Notes: generated from the letters alone by a model not told the origin. A stretch of DNA of 64,000 nt from Betaproteobacteria bacterium (GCA_016717855.1 JADKEV010000008.1:1-64000), one strand, 5' to 3'; positions 51,795 through 61,175 are shown, numbered from the stretch's first letter. A program made the numbers and translations.

Positions 51795-53906
51795 GTGCAC
51801 AGCGTCACTGCATTGCGATCGGACGAACCGCATCGTTCGCGCCCTGTCGCCGGCGCATGCCGGCGCTTGTGCGCGGCCGGCGCGTGCCGGCGCGTGGGCA
51901 CGGCCGTGCCGCGTTCCCGCGTGCGGGCGCCGGTCCGGCTGTGCCGGACGGCGGTGGCGTGGCTGGCGATCGCCACACCGGTGGCGTTCGGCGGATCCAC
52001 CGACCCCGCCGACGAGCGCGCGCTGTTCAGCGACATCCCGGTGTTCGCCGCGTCCCGGTTCGAGCAGCCGGCCGCCGACGCCCCGGCCGACGTGACGGTG
52101 ATCACCGCCGCCGACATCGAGCGCTTCGGGTACCGGACGCTGGCCGAGGTGCTGCGTGCCGTGCGCGGGTTCTCGGCAAGTTACGACTACAACTATTCGT
52201 ACCTGGGAACGCGCGGCTTCGCCCTCACCGGTGACTACAACACGCGCCTGCTCCTGCTCCTGGACGGCCACCGCCTCAACGACAACGTCTACGACCAGGC
52301 GCTGTTGGGGCAGGAGGGCGTGCTCGACATCGCGCTCATCGACCGCATCGAGATCGTCCGCGGCCCGAGCTCGTCGCTGTATGGCAGCAATGCCCTGTTC
52401 GGCGTGATCAACATCGTGTCGCGGCGCGGCCGCGACGTGCAAGGCGCCACGGTGCGGGTCGAAGCCAGCGGCCGCGGCGGCACTGCGGCCGGCGCGACGG
52501 TCGGCCAGCGCCTGCCGGGCGGCACTGAGTACCTGATCGCGGTCGGCGCGGGCCGCGACCCGGGCGAGAAGCGCCTGTACTTTTCCGAGTTTGCCGACAC
52601 GCCCTCCGGCGGCTTTGCGCTGGACGCCGACACCGATCGCTGGCGCCGGGCGTTCACGCGCGTCCGCCATGCCGACCTGGAGATCACCGCGGGCTTTTCG
52701 CAACGCCTCAAGTCCCTCCCCACCGCGCCGTTCGGCACGACGTTCAACGACAAGCGGACGCAGACCCTCGACGAGCGCAGCTTTCTGCGGCTGGCCTACA
52801 ACCATGCGCTGGACAGCGGCGCGCACTGGGAAGTGCGCGGCAGCTTCGACGAGTATCGCTTTGCCGGCGACTACTACCAGGATGCCCCCACGCCGGTGGT
52901 CACGCGCGATCGCGTTGTCTCGCGCTGGCTGGCGCTTGGCGCCGAATGGAGCCAGCGCCTGGGCAGCGAGCATCGCCTGGTCGCCGGCCTTGAGTGGGAA
53001 CGCGACGTGCTGACCAATTTCACCAGCACCGATACTCACGCCGACGCAGCCCCGATCCGTTACGCCGACATCCACAACGGCAGCGCGCACCAGGGCGTCT
53101 ACGCGCAGGACGAGTGGCGGCTGCGCGACGGGCTGCTGGTTTCGTTCGGCCTGCGCTACGACCGCTACCGGGGTTTTCCGGGCGAAGTGAGTCCGCGCGC
53201 GGCGCTGGTCTACCAGTTGGATCCGGAAACCACGTTCAAGCTGCTCTACGGCCATGCGTTCCGCGCGCCGAATCTCAACGAACTCCACTATTTCGACGGC
53301 TCGAGCTCGCGTGCCAACCCGAAGCTGCGTCCCGAGCATGTCCGCACCGCGGAGCTTGTCGTCGCGCGCCGCTTCGGCCCGCTAGTGCAGGTGACCGCCA
53401 ATCTGTACCGGTACCGGATCACCGGGCTGATCACGCAGGACGAAAATCAGGAGGACTTCCTGACGTTCGGCAACAATGCGCAGGTGGCCATCGTCGGGGG
53501 CAGCCTTGGGCTGGAAGGACAGCTGGCCCGCGGCCTCGTGTGGAAACTCGGCGTCTCGCGCGACGTACCGCGCGCCGACTGGGCGGCGCGCGACCTGATC
53601 GTCGCCGCGCGAGTCCAGGCCAAGGCCGCGCTCGCGGCGCCGGTGAGGGAGTTGGCGCATCTCGCGGTCGAGGCGCTGTATGACGGTCCCCGGCATACGC
53701 TGGCGGGGCAGCGGATCGGCGGCCAGACCCTGACCAACGTGACCATCACCCTGCCCGCGCTGGCCGACGGTGTGAAAGCGCGCCTCTCGGCCTACAATGC
53801 GTTCGACCGGCGCCTGGCCGTCCCCGCGGGACCGGAATTCGAGCAAACGGTGCTGACCCAGCCGCGCCGCAGCGTGTGGCTGAACCTGGAGGCGTCATTT
53901 CAATGA
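51795..53906 (+). CDS. TonB-dependent outer-membrane receptor
   Basis: A 703-residue outer-membrane receptor. The plug domain (~85-210) reads DVTVITAADIERFGYRTLAEVLRAVRGF then RLLLLLDGHRLND and IDRIEIVRGPSSSLYGSNALFGVINIVS. The barrel ends with RRSVWLNLEASFQ, an aromatic C-terminus typical of Omp85 insertion. The GTG at 51795 has GGAG 7 bp upstream. The leader then contains a repeated GCCGGCGC element; a GTG at 51921 would start directly before the signal segment (RTAVAWLAIATPVAFGG) and is a possible alternative. The stop overlaps the next ATG. Ligand unknown. Confidence 0.9.
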   Translation: MHSVTALRSDEPHRSRPVAGACRRLCAAGACRRVGTAVPRSRVRAPVRLCRTAVAWLAIATPVAFGGSTDPADERALFSDIPVFAASRFEQPAADAPADVTVITAADIERFGYRTLAEVLRAVRGFSASYDYNYSYLGTRGFALTGDYNTRLLLLLDGHRLNDNVYDQALLGQEGVLDIALIDRIEIVRGPSSSLYGSNALFGVINIVSRRGRDVQGATVRVEASGRGGTAAGATVGQRLPGGTEYLIAVGAGRDPGEKRLYFSEFADTPSGGFALDADTDRWRRAFTRVRHADLEITAGFSQRLKSLPTAPFGTTFNDKRTQTLDERSFLRLAYNHALDSGAHWEVRGSFDEYRFAGDYYQDAPTPVVTRDRVVSRWLALGAEWSQRLGSEHRLVAGLEWERDVLTNFTSTDTHADAAPIRYADIHNGSAHQGVYAQDEWRLRDGLLVSFGLRYDRYRGFPGEVSPRAALVYQLDPETTFKLLYGHAFRAPNLNELHYFDGSSSRANPKLRPEHVRTAELVVARRFGPLVQVTANLYRYRITGLITQDENQEDFLTFGNNAQVAIVGGSLGLEGQLARGLVWKLGVSRDVPRADWAARDLIVAARVQAKAALAAPVRELAHLAVEALYDGPRHTLAGQRIGGQTLTNVTITLPALADGVKARLSAYNAFDRRLAVPAGPEFEQTVLTQPRRSVWLNLEASFQ
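51849..51893. repeat. Four GCCGGCGC octamers in the receptor leader
   Basis: The palindrome-like octamer GCCGGCGC occurs at 51849, 51859, 51876 and 51886, two pairs with a 10-bp period. It encodes a repeated AGACRR segment before the signal peptide. Such a GC-rich block may fold in the mRNA near the start. Confidence 0.6.
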
Positions 53907-54790
53907 TGCGCCCTGGCTGGATTCTGTTGAGCTGGCTGACCCTGGCGGGCGCGGCGCTGGCGGAGCCGCGGGTGCTGGTCGTGCCCAGTTTCGGCGACCC
54001 GCCATACCAGGGCGTGCTCGCGGGCATCCGGCAAGTCGCGTTCGAGGTGCGCGTCGACAGCCAGGCGCTGCCCCCGACCCGCGAGGCCCTCGAACGCCTG
54101 GTGAAGGAAGCTGCGCCCGACACCGTGCTGGTGCCGCTGGGATCGCGGGCGGCGCAGGCGATCGCCGAAGCCAATCCGGCGCTGCCGGTGGTGGCGTGCT
54201 TTCTCCTGAATGCGATCGGGCCGAAAGGCAATCCGTCGTGGCAGACCGCGACGCTGGAACTGCCGCCCGACATCCAGGCCAACTGGATACGCCGGGTGCT
54301 ACCCACGGCCAGGACGGCGGGCATCTTGTACAACCCCGCCGAGTCCGCCGCCCGGGCCGAAGCGCTGGCCGGCGCGCTGCGGCGCGCGGGGTTGTCCCCG
54401 CAGCTCGCCGAGGCGCCACGCCCGGTCGACATCACCACGGCCCTCGAGCATCTGCGTGACCGGGCCGACCTGCTGGTGAGCATCCCGGACCTCACCGTGT
54501 TCAACCCCATCACCGCCAAGACCATCATGCTGTTTTCGTACCGCCACCGCGTGCCGGTGATCGGGCTGTCGCAGGCCTGGGCGCGGGCCGGTGCGCTGTT
54601 CTCTTTGGAGTGGGATCACGAAGAGCATGGCCGCTATTGCGGACAGCTCGCCCTCAAGGCGCTGGGCATCGGCGGCCGCGCCCAGCCGCAACGCAAGTTG
54701 TTAACGTCGGTCAACCTGCGCGCCGCCGCTCACATGCACGTCGTGTTGCCGCCGGACCTGGTCGGCATGTTCAGCACGGTGTTCGACTGA
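53903..54790 (+). CDS. ABC-type periplasmic binding protein (PF04392 type), no permease
   Basis: A 295-residue protein with a signal peptide (WILLSWLTLAGAALAEP) and the fold of ABC_sub_bind (TrpX-like) proteins: LVVPSFGDPPYQGVLAGIRQ, TVLVPLGSRAAQAIAEANPALPVVAC, TAGILYNPAES, and YRHRVPVIGLSQAWARAGALFSLEWDHEEHGRY. No ABC permease or ATPase is near. It is coupled by overlaps to the receptor before it and the GGDEF/EAL gene after it, which suggests it acts as a ligand sensor for that protein. Confidence 0.88.
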   Translation: MMRPGWILLSWLTLAGAALAEPRVLVVPSFGDPPYQGVLAGIRQVAFEVRVDSQALPPTREALERLVKEAAPDTVLVPLGSRAAQAIAEANPALPVVACFLLNAIGPKGNPSWQTATLELPPDIQANWIRRVLPTARTAGILYNPAESAARAEALAGALRRAGLSPQLAEAPRPVDITTALEHLRDRADLLVSIPDLTVFNPITAKTIMLFSYRHRVPVIGLSQAWARAGALFSLEWDHEEHGRYCGQLALKALGIGGRAQPQRKLLTSVNLRAAAHMHVVLPPDLVGMFSTVFD

Positions 54791-56988
54791 TGGCGATGAA
54801 ATGGCCCCGCCTCGGCTTGCGCGCCAAGCTCAACCTGCTGACCATCGTGCTGATCGTCGCCACGGCGGCGGGCATCGCCGCGTACCTGGTGCGGCAGGAG
54901 CTGCGCGACGCTCGCGCGAACCTGGAGAACGAGGGCGTGGCGATCCTGTCGCTGCTCTCGGAAGCGGGCGAACTGCCGATGTACACGTCGAACCGCACCC
55001 AGCTCTCGCAGGTGCTGGGCAGCCTGTCGCTGCACCGGGACATCGCGTACGCGGTGGCGCTGGACGCGCAGCGGACCGAACTGGTCCGCCGGCTGTTTTC
55101 GATCAAGGACCTGCCGGCGCTGCCGAACTATCCGATCGAGACGCAGATCGGCCGCATCCAGAGCACCTACGTGACAGCCGAAGGCAAGCGCATTCTCGAA
55201 CTGTTCGCGCCGATTCTGGGCAACCGTGGCGACTCGGGCGACAGCAAGTCCGAGACCATCGGTTATGTGCGGCTCGGGCTGTCGCAGGAGCAGGTCGAGG
55301 CGCGGGCGGGCGCCTACCTGACCAGCGCGCTGCTGGTCAGCGGCTTCGTCGTCCTGATCGGAATCGTGCTCTCGCTGCTGCTCACGCGCCGGATCCTTGC
55401 GCCGGTGCGGAACCTGACCCAGGCCGCCGAGGCCGTCGGCCGTGGCGACCTGCGGGTGCGCGTTCCCGAAACCCGCAGCAGCGAGTTCGAGGTGCTCACC
55501 GACACCTTCAACCAGATGACCGCGCGCCTGGCCGCCTCGCAGGCCTCGGTCGAGGACTACCAGCACACGCTGGAGGAAAAGGTCGAGCAGCGCACGCGCG
55601 ATCTGCAGACGGCCACCGCGCGCGCGTACAAGCTGGCGCAGCAGGACATCCTGACCGGGTTGCCCAACCGGGTGCTGCTCAATCAGCGCCTGCAGCAGAT
55701 CCTGGCACTGGCCAAGCGCGAGCACCAGCAGGTCGCCGTGTTGTTCCTCGACTTCGATCACTTCAAGCGCATCAACGACACGCTGGGCCACGACACCGGC
55801 GACCAGCTGCTGCAGCAGGTCGCGCAGCGGCTGTCGGCGACCATCCGCGAATCCGACCTGGTCGCGCGCCTGGGCGGCGACGAGTTCGTGCTTGTGCTCA
55901 CGGGGCTCAACATGGCGCAGAGCGCGCACGAACTGCTGCAACTGGTCGAGCGCGTGCGCGGCGCGTTCGGCACGCCGTTCATTGTCAACGGGCAGGACCT
56001 TTCGCTGACGGTTTCCATTGGCGTGAGCATGTTCCCCGACGACGCGATCGACGCGCCGAACCTGATCAAGCAGGCGGATACCGCGATGTACGCGGCCAAG
56101 GAGCAGGGGCGCAACGCCTACCGTTTCTTCACCGCCGACATGAACGCGCGCATCCAGGCCCGGCTGCAGCTCGAGAACGCGCTGCGGCGCGCGCTGGCCA
56201 ACCAGGAGTTCTACCTGGTCTACCAGCCGCAGATCGACATGGCCACCGGCCTGCCGGTCGGCGTCGAGGCGCTCGTGCGCTGGCGCGATCCGGAACACGG
56301 CGAGATCCAGCCGGGCGAGTTCATCACGATCGCCGAGGAGTCCGGCCTGATCCATCCGATCGGCGCCTGGGTGCTGGAGACGGCGTGCAAACAGGGACGC
56401 GAGTGGGCCGAACAGGATATGCTGCTGCGGATCAGCGTGAACGTCTCGGTGCGGCAGCTGGAGCAGGACACATGGCTGGAGGTCGTGCGCAATGCCCTCA
56501 AGGTGTCGCGCCTGGCGCCGTCCTACCTGGACCTGGAGATCACCGAGTCGGTGATCATCTCCAACGCCGACAAGGCGGTGGCGACGCTCTCGCGCCTGAA
56601 GCAGATGGGCGTGACGCTGACCATGGACGACTTCGGCACCGGGTACTCCAGCCTCTACTACCTGACCCGGCTGCCGCTGAACAACATCAAGATCGACCAG
56701 AAATTCATCCGCGGGCTCGATCACGACCGCAACGACGAGGCGATCACCCACGCCATCATCGCGCTCTCGCACGGCCTGGGCATGCGCGTCATCGCCGAAG
56801 GCGTGGAGACGCCGTCGCAATTCCGCTTCCTGCAGAAGCAGGGCTGCGAAGAAGCGCAGGGTTTCTACATCGGCCGGCCGATGACCGCGCCGGCGCTCAA
56901 GACCTGGTGGGAACAGCGGATGGAATACGCGATGCGCCTGCGCGGCGAAGGGGCGCTGGTCGGCGGCGGGGAATCCGGCGACGCGTAG
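54790..56988 (+). CDS. Membrane GGDEF/EAL protein (c-di-GMP turnover)
   Basis: A 732-residue protein. Two membrane helices (LLTIVLIVATAAGIAAYLV and LTSALLVSGFVVLIGIVLSLLLTRRI) enclose a ~160-residue periplasmic sensor. A HAMP domain (RILAPVRNLTQAAEAVGRGDLRVRVPE) and coiled coil lead to the GGDEF domain (intact RLGGDEF site) and an EAL domain (GVEALVRW; DDFGTGYSSL; IKIDQKFI; EGVETPSQ). Both catalytic motifs are intact, so it could make or break c-di-GMP. Its ATG overlaps the binding-protein stop. Confidence 0.94.
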   Translation: MAMKWPRLGLRAKLNLLTIVLIVATAAGIAAYLVRQELRDARANLENEGVAILSLLSEAGELPMYTSNRTQLSQVLGSLSLHRDIAYAVALDAQRTELVRRLFSIKDLPALPNYPIETQIGRIQSTYVTAEGKRILELFAPILGNRGDSGDSKSETIGYVRLGLSQEQVEARAGAYLTSALLVSGFVVLIGIVLSLLLTRRILAPVRNLTQAAEAVGRGDLRVRVPETRSSEFEVLTDTFNQMTARLAASQASVEDYQHTLEEKVEQRTRDLQTATARAYKLAQQDILTGLPNRVLLNQRLQQILALAKREHQQVAVLFLDFDHFKRINDTLGHDTGDQLLQQVAQRLSATIRESDLVARLGGDEFVLVLTGLNMAQSAHELLQLVERVRGAFGTPFIVNGQDLSLTVSIGVSMFPDDAIDAPNLIKQADTAMYAAKEQGRNAYRFFTADMNARIQARLQLENALRRALANQEFYLVYQPQIDMATGLPVGVEALVRWRDPEHGEIQPGEFITIAEESGLIHPIGAWVLETACKQGREWAEQDMLLRISVNVSVRQLEQDTWLEVVRNALKVSRLAPSYLDLEITESVIISNADKAVATLSRLKQMGVTLTMDDFGTGYSSLYYLTRLPLNNIKIDQKFIRGLDHDRNDEAITHAIIALSHGLGMRVIAEGVETPSQFRFLQKQGCEEAQGFYIGRPMTAPALKTWWEQRMEYAMRLRGEGALVGGGESGDA

Positions 56989-57054
56989 CAACCTGCTGCA
57001 TAGCCGCCGCGGTGGCCAGCCGCGCCGCTGCGCGGCGGCCCGCTGCCGCGCCCA

Positions 57055-57900
57055 CTACCCCGCACCGGCGCGCGTTCCCTTGCGCAGCATCCGCAGCCAG
57101 TCGGCGAACGGCTGCGCGTTGGCCTCCCATATCCCCGCCGTGCGCTCGCCCGAAGAGAGGCCCGTTTCCGGCACGTCGCCGCGGCGCGGCGCCACGTAGG
57201 TTCCGAACAGGATGTCGTAGACCGGGAAGATGGCCGCGAAGTTGCGGTCCTGGTGCTCGCCACGCACGGAGTGGTGGATGCGGTGGACTTGCGGCGTGCA
57301 GAGGATCCGGTTGAACAGGCCGAAGTGCAGGTTCAGGTTGGTGTGGATGTAGAACCCCCAGAAGCTCAGCGCGAACGCCAGTCCCGCCGAAAACGCCGGC
57401 GTCAGGTCGAACAGGATCGCCATCGGCAGCGTCATCGCGAACACCCGCAGCGGCTCCTCCAGCCAGTGATGGCGCAGCGACGTCGTGACGTTGAGCGACA
57501 CGTCGCTGTGGTGCAGCTTGTGCTGCGGCCAGAGCCACGCGAACGTGTGCTGCGCGCGGTGGAACCAGTAGTAGGCGAAGTCGAAGATCGCGAGGTAGAC
57601 GAACCAGCGCAGGCCTTCGCCCACCCACGAATTCACCGGGATCAGGCCGAAGATCTGCGGATAGCGCGCGCGCAGCTGCCCGACCACCAGCGCCGTCAGC
57701 GGCGGGGCGAGCAGCGCGGTGCCGATCACGTAGAAGGGCAGGTAGAACACGTTGAACCGGATGTCGCGGAGCGGCTGGTTGCGCTGCGCCGGCAGCAGGC
57801 GCTCCAGGATCAGGAACAGCAGGTAGTAGCCCAGCGTCTGCAGCAGCGTCATCCCGACGCCGCGCGCGAACTCGAGCATTTGCGCGGTTCCGGCGCTCAC
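57055..57900 (-). CDS. Sterol desaturase/fatty acid hydroxylase family protein
   Basis: A 281-residue membrane di-iron enzyme. Histidine boxes: HRAQHTF (near 116), HKLHHSD (near 130), and HRIHHSVRGEH (near 210). Four hydrophobic helices. The start is a GTG at 57900. The family hydroxylates or desaturates sterols and fatty acids; bacterial substrates are mostly unknown. It is divergent from the acyltransferase, perhaps a shared lipid-modification locus. Confidence 0.9.
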   Translation of the reverse strand: MSAGTAQMLEFARGVGMTLLQTLGYYLLFLILERLLPAQRNQPLRDIRFNVFYLPFYVIGTALLAPPLTALVVGQLRARYPQIFGLIPVNSWVGEGLRWFVYLAIFDFAYYWFHRAQHTFAWLWPQHKLHHSDVSLNVTTSLRHHWLEEPLRVFAMTLPMAILFDLTPAFSAGLAFALSFWGFYIHTNLNLHFGLFNRILCTPQVHRIHHSVRGEHQDRNFAAIFPVYDILFGTYVAPRRGDVPETGLSSGERTAGIWEANAQPFADWLRMLRKGTRAGAG

Positions 57901-58078
57901 CGGTAGGCCCGGCTCGGAGCCGCACAGGCGCGCGACGGTGTCGAACGGAAGGCCGCGCGGCGGCGCGCGACGGCGTGTTTGGCGCCGCCGGAGACTGGTG
58001 CGGGATGGTGTCGTTGCGGCGGGAGAAGCGAGCCGGCCGCGAGGAGGCGGCCTGACAGGAATGCGTGCATCGTTCCGA

Positions 58079-58084
58079 TATAAT
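58079..58084 (+). promoter_or_regulatory. -10 element of the acyltransferase gene
   Basis: TATAAT within GATATAATACC, 52 bp before the ATG at 58136. CTGACA at 58052 is a weak -35 with long spacing. Confidence 0.4.
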
Positions 58085-58135
58085 ACCGCAAACGATTCTT
58101 CTCCCTCCGCGCCCCCTCCCCTTTCATTCCCCCTG

Positions 58136-59224
58136 ATGCGCCAGCTTGTTTCATGGTTTCGGCGCGCCGGCGCTGGCGAGTATCCGCTGGGCTATGTCGC
58201 GTCGCTCGACGGCGCGCGCGGACTGATGACCGTGGGCGTGCTGGTCGCGCACATCCACTACAGCCTGTACCCGGGTTCGATCATCTTCATGGACACGTTC
58301 TTCATGATGAGCGCGTACCTGATCACGGCGCTGCTGCTCAAGGACTGGGGACGGCACGGGACGCTGCGCTTCTGGAATTTCTACACCCGGCGCTTCCTGC
58401 GCCTGTTTCCGGCGCTGGCGCTGCTGCTGCTGGTGTTCGGGATCATCGTCATCCTGTTCCTGGACAACAAGTCCGGCCATGCGTTCGAGATCGCGTCGGC
58501 GTTCTTCTATTTCTCGAACTGGACCCGCGCCTTCGGCGTCGAGGTTCCGGGCTACCTGGGGCACACCTGGTCGCTATCGATCGAGGAGCAGTTCTACGCG
58601 GTGTGGCCGCTGTGCCTGCTGTTCCTGCTGCGCCGGTACGGCATCACCAACCGGGTCGCGGTCGGCCTGCTCTCTTGCGCCGTGCTGGTGTCGCTGTGGC
58701 GGCTCTGGCTGGAGCAGTCCGGGGCGCCCACGTACCGGATGTACAACGGCTTCGACACCCGCGCCGACTCGCTGCTGCTGGGCTGCATGATGGCGTTCGT
58801 GCTGCACCCACCCGAGTCGGCGGTGCGCGGCCTGCTCGCGCGGCATGCATGGTGGCTGGTGCCCGGCGTGAGCGTGATCATGTTTCTGCTGGGCACGAAG
58901 ATGAACTTCGAGGACAGGGACTTCTACCGCTACTGGCAATCGATTTGCCTCTTGCTCTCGGTGCTATTCTGCTCGGGACTGATCGCGGGCAAGGACACAG
59001 TCGCGCACCGTTTCTTCGAGCTGCCCGTCCTGGTCTACATGGGCAAGATCTGCTACGGCCTCTACCTGTGGCACGTGCCGGTGTTCCTGCTGATGCGGCT
59101 GAACCTGAAGCTGGGCGAGGCGTGGGAGTGGACAGTCGGGATCGCGCTGACGTTCCTGCTGGCCAGCCTGTCGCACTTCCTGGTCGAGCAGCGCGCGCTG
59201 GCGCTGCGGCATAAGTTTGGTTGA
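58136..59224 (+). CDS. Acyltransferase 3 (OafA/YrhL-type) membrane protein
   Basis: A 362-residue integral-membrane acyltransferase with about ten helices. YVASLDGARGLMTVGVLVAHIHY has the catalytic-type His region; RRFLRLFPALALLLLVF and HTWSLSIEEQFYAVWPL carry the conserved Arg and Glu. It lacks an SGNH domain, so it probably O-acetylates a surface sugar or lipid. The ATG at 58136 gives MRQLVSWFRRAGAGEYPLGY. Its 3' side is followed by the inverted repeat pair. Confidence 0.9.
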   Translation: MRQLVSWFRRAGAGEYPLGYVASLDGARGLMTVGVLVAHIHYSLYPGSIIFMDTFFMMSAYLITALLLKDWGRHGTLRFWNFYTRRFLRLFPALALLLLVFGIIVILFLDNKSGHAFEIASAFFYFSNWTRAFGVEVPGYLGHTWSLSIEEQFYAVWPLCLLFLLRRYGITNRVAVGLLSCAVLVSLWRLWLEQSGAPTYRMYNGFDTRADSLLLGCMMAFVLHPPESAVRGLLARHAWWLVPGVSVIMFLLGTKMNFEDRDFYRYWQSICLLLSVLFCSGLIAGKDTVAHRFFELPVLVYMGKICYGLYLWHVPVFLLMRLNLKLGEAWEWTVGIALTFLLASLSHFLVEQRALALRHKFG

Positions 59225-59268
59225 CGGCACTTTGCGCGTAGGCTCAACGACGGGCAATCAGTAGATTC

Positions 59269-59410
59269 GTAGGATGGGTGGAGCAAAGCGATACCCATCT
59301 GTCCGGATCGTACGAAATCCCTGTTCAAGCGCCGATCGGCGGTCCGGGCGAACGCCAAGCGGCAGGACTCGAATCAGCAGATGGGTATCGCTGCGCTCCA
59401 CCCATCCTAC
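59269..59410. repeat. Inverted pair of the palindromic repeat
   Basis: One copy at 59269-59299 (GTAGGATGGGTGGAGCAAAG then CGATACCCATC) and an inverted copy at 59380-59410 (GATGGGTATCGCTGCGCTCC then ACCCATCCTAC) are separated by 80 bp of unique sequence. It fills most of the gap between convergent genes. The arrangement looks like a REP/BIME-type element. Confidence 0.85.
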
Positions 59411-59422
59411 GGAACTACGGAA

Positions 59423-59995
59423 CTACAACCGATGCGCTTCCAGATCAGCCGGTGTGTCGACGTCGCGCAGCACGCCGGGGTCGTCGACGTCGATCCAGCA
59501 GATGCCGCTCGCGCGGGCGATCACGTCGCGGGCGCCCTGGTCGTCGCCAAGCAGCCGCAACGCGGGAAAGTGCGCGCGGCCGAAGCCGACGGGATGTCCG
59601 CGCTTGCCTTGATGGCGAGGCACGACGACCTGCTCGCCGCGCGCCAACGCCGCTGCAACGGCGCCGAACGTATCGGGGCGAATCCACGGCATGTCGGCCA
59701 GCGCGATCAGCACTGCGTCCGCATCGCCCGCGGCATGCACGCCATGGGCGAGGCTGGCGCCCATCCCCGCGTGCGCGCCGGGGCAGACCGTCACCCGGGC
59801 GCCGGCTGCGGCCAGTTCGCGCGCGAGGTCTTCGTCCCCGGGACGCACCACCGCGATGACTTCAGGCAGCGCGGCAGCCAGGTTGGCGCAGGCGCGGCGC
59901 CCCACCGTCGTGCCATCGCTGAGCGGCGCCGACAACTTGCCGCCGCCGAAGCGCGTGCCGGCGCCGGCAGCAAGCAGGATTCCGGCGATGCGCAA
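59423..59995 (-). CDS. MobA-like nucleotidyltransferase (MocA type)
   Basis: A 190-residue NTP transferase. The nucleotide-binding N-terminus ILLAAGAGTRFGGGKLSAPL and LIALADMPWIRPDTF (metal Asp) match MobA/MocA proteins. Members transfer CMP to molybdopterin for xanthine-dehydrogenase-type enzymes, or act on other substrates. The ATG at 59995 is 22 bp after the binding-protein stop, so they may be cotranscribed. The context gives no molybdoenzyme, so the substrate is open. Confidence 0.87.
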   Translation of the reverse strand: MRIAGILLAAGAGTRFGGGKLSAPLSDGTTVGRRACANLAAALPEVIAVVRPGDEDLARELAAAGARVTVCPGAHAGMGASLAHGVHAAGDADAVLIALADMPWIRPDTFGAVAAALARGEQVVVPRHQGKRGHPVGFGRAHFPALRLLGDDQGARDVIARASGICWIDVDDPGVLRDVDTPADLEAHRL

Positions 59996-60017
59996 GGGGG
60001 AGCGGGAGACCGGCCGG

Positions 60018-61175
60018 CTAGTCCGACAGATAGCGGAACTTGCCGTCTTTCACCGTGATCAGCACGCGGGCGCGCTTGTCCATCCCGTTGTGATTGGTCG
60101 GCGACATGTTGAAGACCCCCTGGCAGCCGACGACGTTGCCGGCGTTCTCCAGCGCATCGCGGAGCGCCACGCGAAACGCCTCGGTGCCCGGCTTCGCCTT
60201 CTTCAGCGCGCCGGGAATCGCGTGCTCGAGGATCAGCCCCGAGTCGTACGTATTGGCGCCGAACGTCGCGGGCCGCGTCCCGTATAGTTTTTCGTAGGCC
60301 TGGATGTAGCGCAGCGACACCGCCTTGATCGGATTGCTGGCCGGGATCTCGTCGATCACCAGCATCGGCCCGGCGGCGAGTATCGTGCCTTCGACCTTGG
60401 CCCCGCCCAGCCGGATGAAATCGTCGGTGGCCACGCCGTGCGTCTGGTAGATCACGCCGCGAAACCCCTGCTCGCGCAGCGTGGTTTGCGGCAGCACGCC
60501 GGGGCCGCCAACGCCGGCGACCAGCACGACATCCGGCTTCGCCGCCAGCAGCTTGAGCGTCTGCCCGGTCACGCTCTGGTCGGCCCGCGCGTAGCGCTCG
60601 CTGGCGACGATGGCAAGGCCCGCCACCGCGGCCTGCCCGGAGAACACCTTGAACCAGTTCTCGCCGTACGGGTCGTTCAGGCCGATGAAGCCGACGCTCT
60701 TCACGCCGGACTTGACCATGTGCCCGACCAGCGCCTCGGAGATCAGGTCGTCGTTCTGCGTGGTCTTGAACACCCAGCGGCGATTGGCGTCCAGCGGCTC
60801 GACCACCGATTGCGTGCCGACGGTGGCCATCAGCGGGACTTTCGCCTCGGCGATCACCGGCAGGATCGCCAGCGCGTTGGGCGTCGTCGACGGGCCGATC
60901 AGCGCGTCGATGTTGTTCTCCTGGATCAGCTTCTTGACGTTCTGCACCGCGCGCGTCGTGTCGCCGCCGTCGTCGAGCTGTATGTACTCGATGGTGACAT
61001 CGCCGATCTTCGCCGGCAGCAACGCGCCAGTGTTCTTTTGCGGAATCCCGATGGCCGAGGTGGGCCCCGTCGCCGAGACCATCAGGCCGATCTTGATCTG
61101 GGCCTGCGCCAGCGGCGCCGCCAGCAGCCCCAGCAGAGTCAGCCCCAGCAATCCTCGAAGTAAATAGCGGTGCAT
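60018..61175 (-). CDS. ABC transporter substrate-binding protein, branched-chain amino acid/aromatic type
   Basis: A 385-residue LivK-type periplasmic protein. Signal LLRGLLGLTLLGLLAAPLAQAQ, then KIGLMVSATGPTSAIGIPQKNTGALLP. Conserved stretches include DDGGDTTRAVQNVKKLI, ALIGPSTTPNALAILPV, and GFIGLNDPYGENWFKVF. ATG at 61175 after AAGGAGA. No Liv permease or ATPase is in the window. The adjacent acyl-CoA ligase suggests uptake of an aromatic or other carboxylic acid that is activated inside. Confidence 0.92.
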   Translation of the reverse strand: MHRYLLRGLLGLTLLGLLAAPLAQAQIKIGLMVSATGPTSAIGIPQKNTGALLPAKIGDVTIEYIQLDDGGDTTRAVQNVKKLIQENNIDALIGPSTTPNALAILPVIAEAKVPLMATVGTQSVVEPLDANRRWVFKTTQNDDLISEALVGHMVKSGVKSVGFIGLNDPYGENWFKVFSGQAAVAGLAIVASERYARADQSVTGQTLKLLAAKPDVVLVAGVGGPGVLPQTTLREQGFRGVIYQTHGVATDDFIRLGGAKVEGTILAAGPMLVIDEIPASNPIKAVSLRYIQAYEKLYGTRPATFGANTYDSGLILEHAIPGALKKAKPGTEAFRVALRDALENAGNVVGCQGVFNMSPTNHNGMDKRARVLITVKDGKFRYLSD

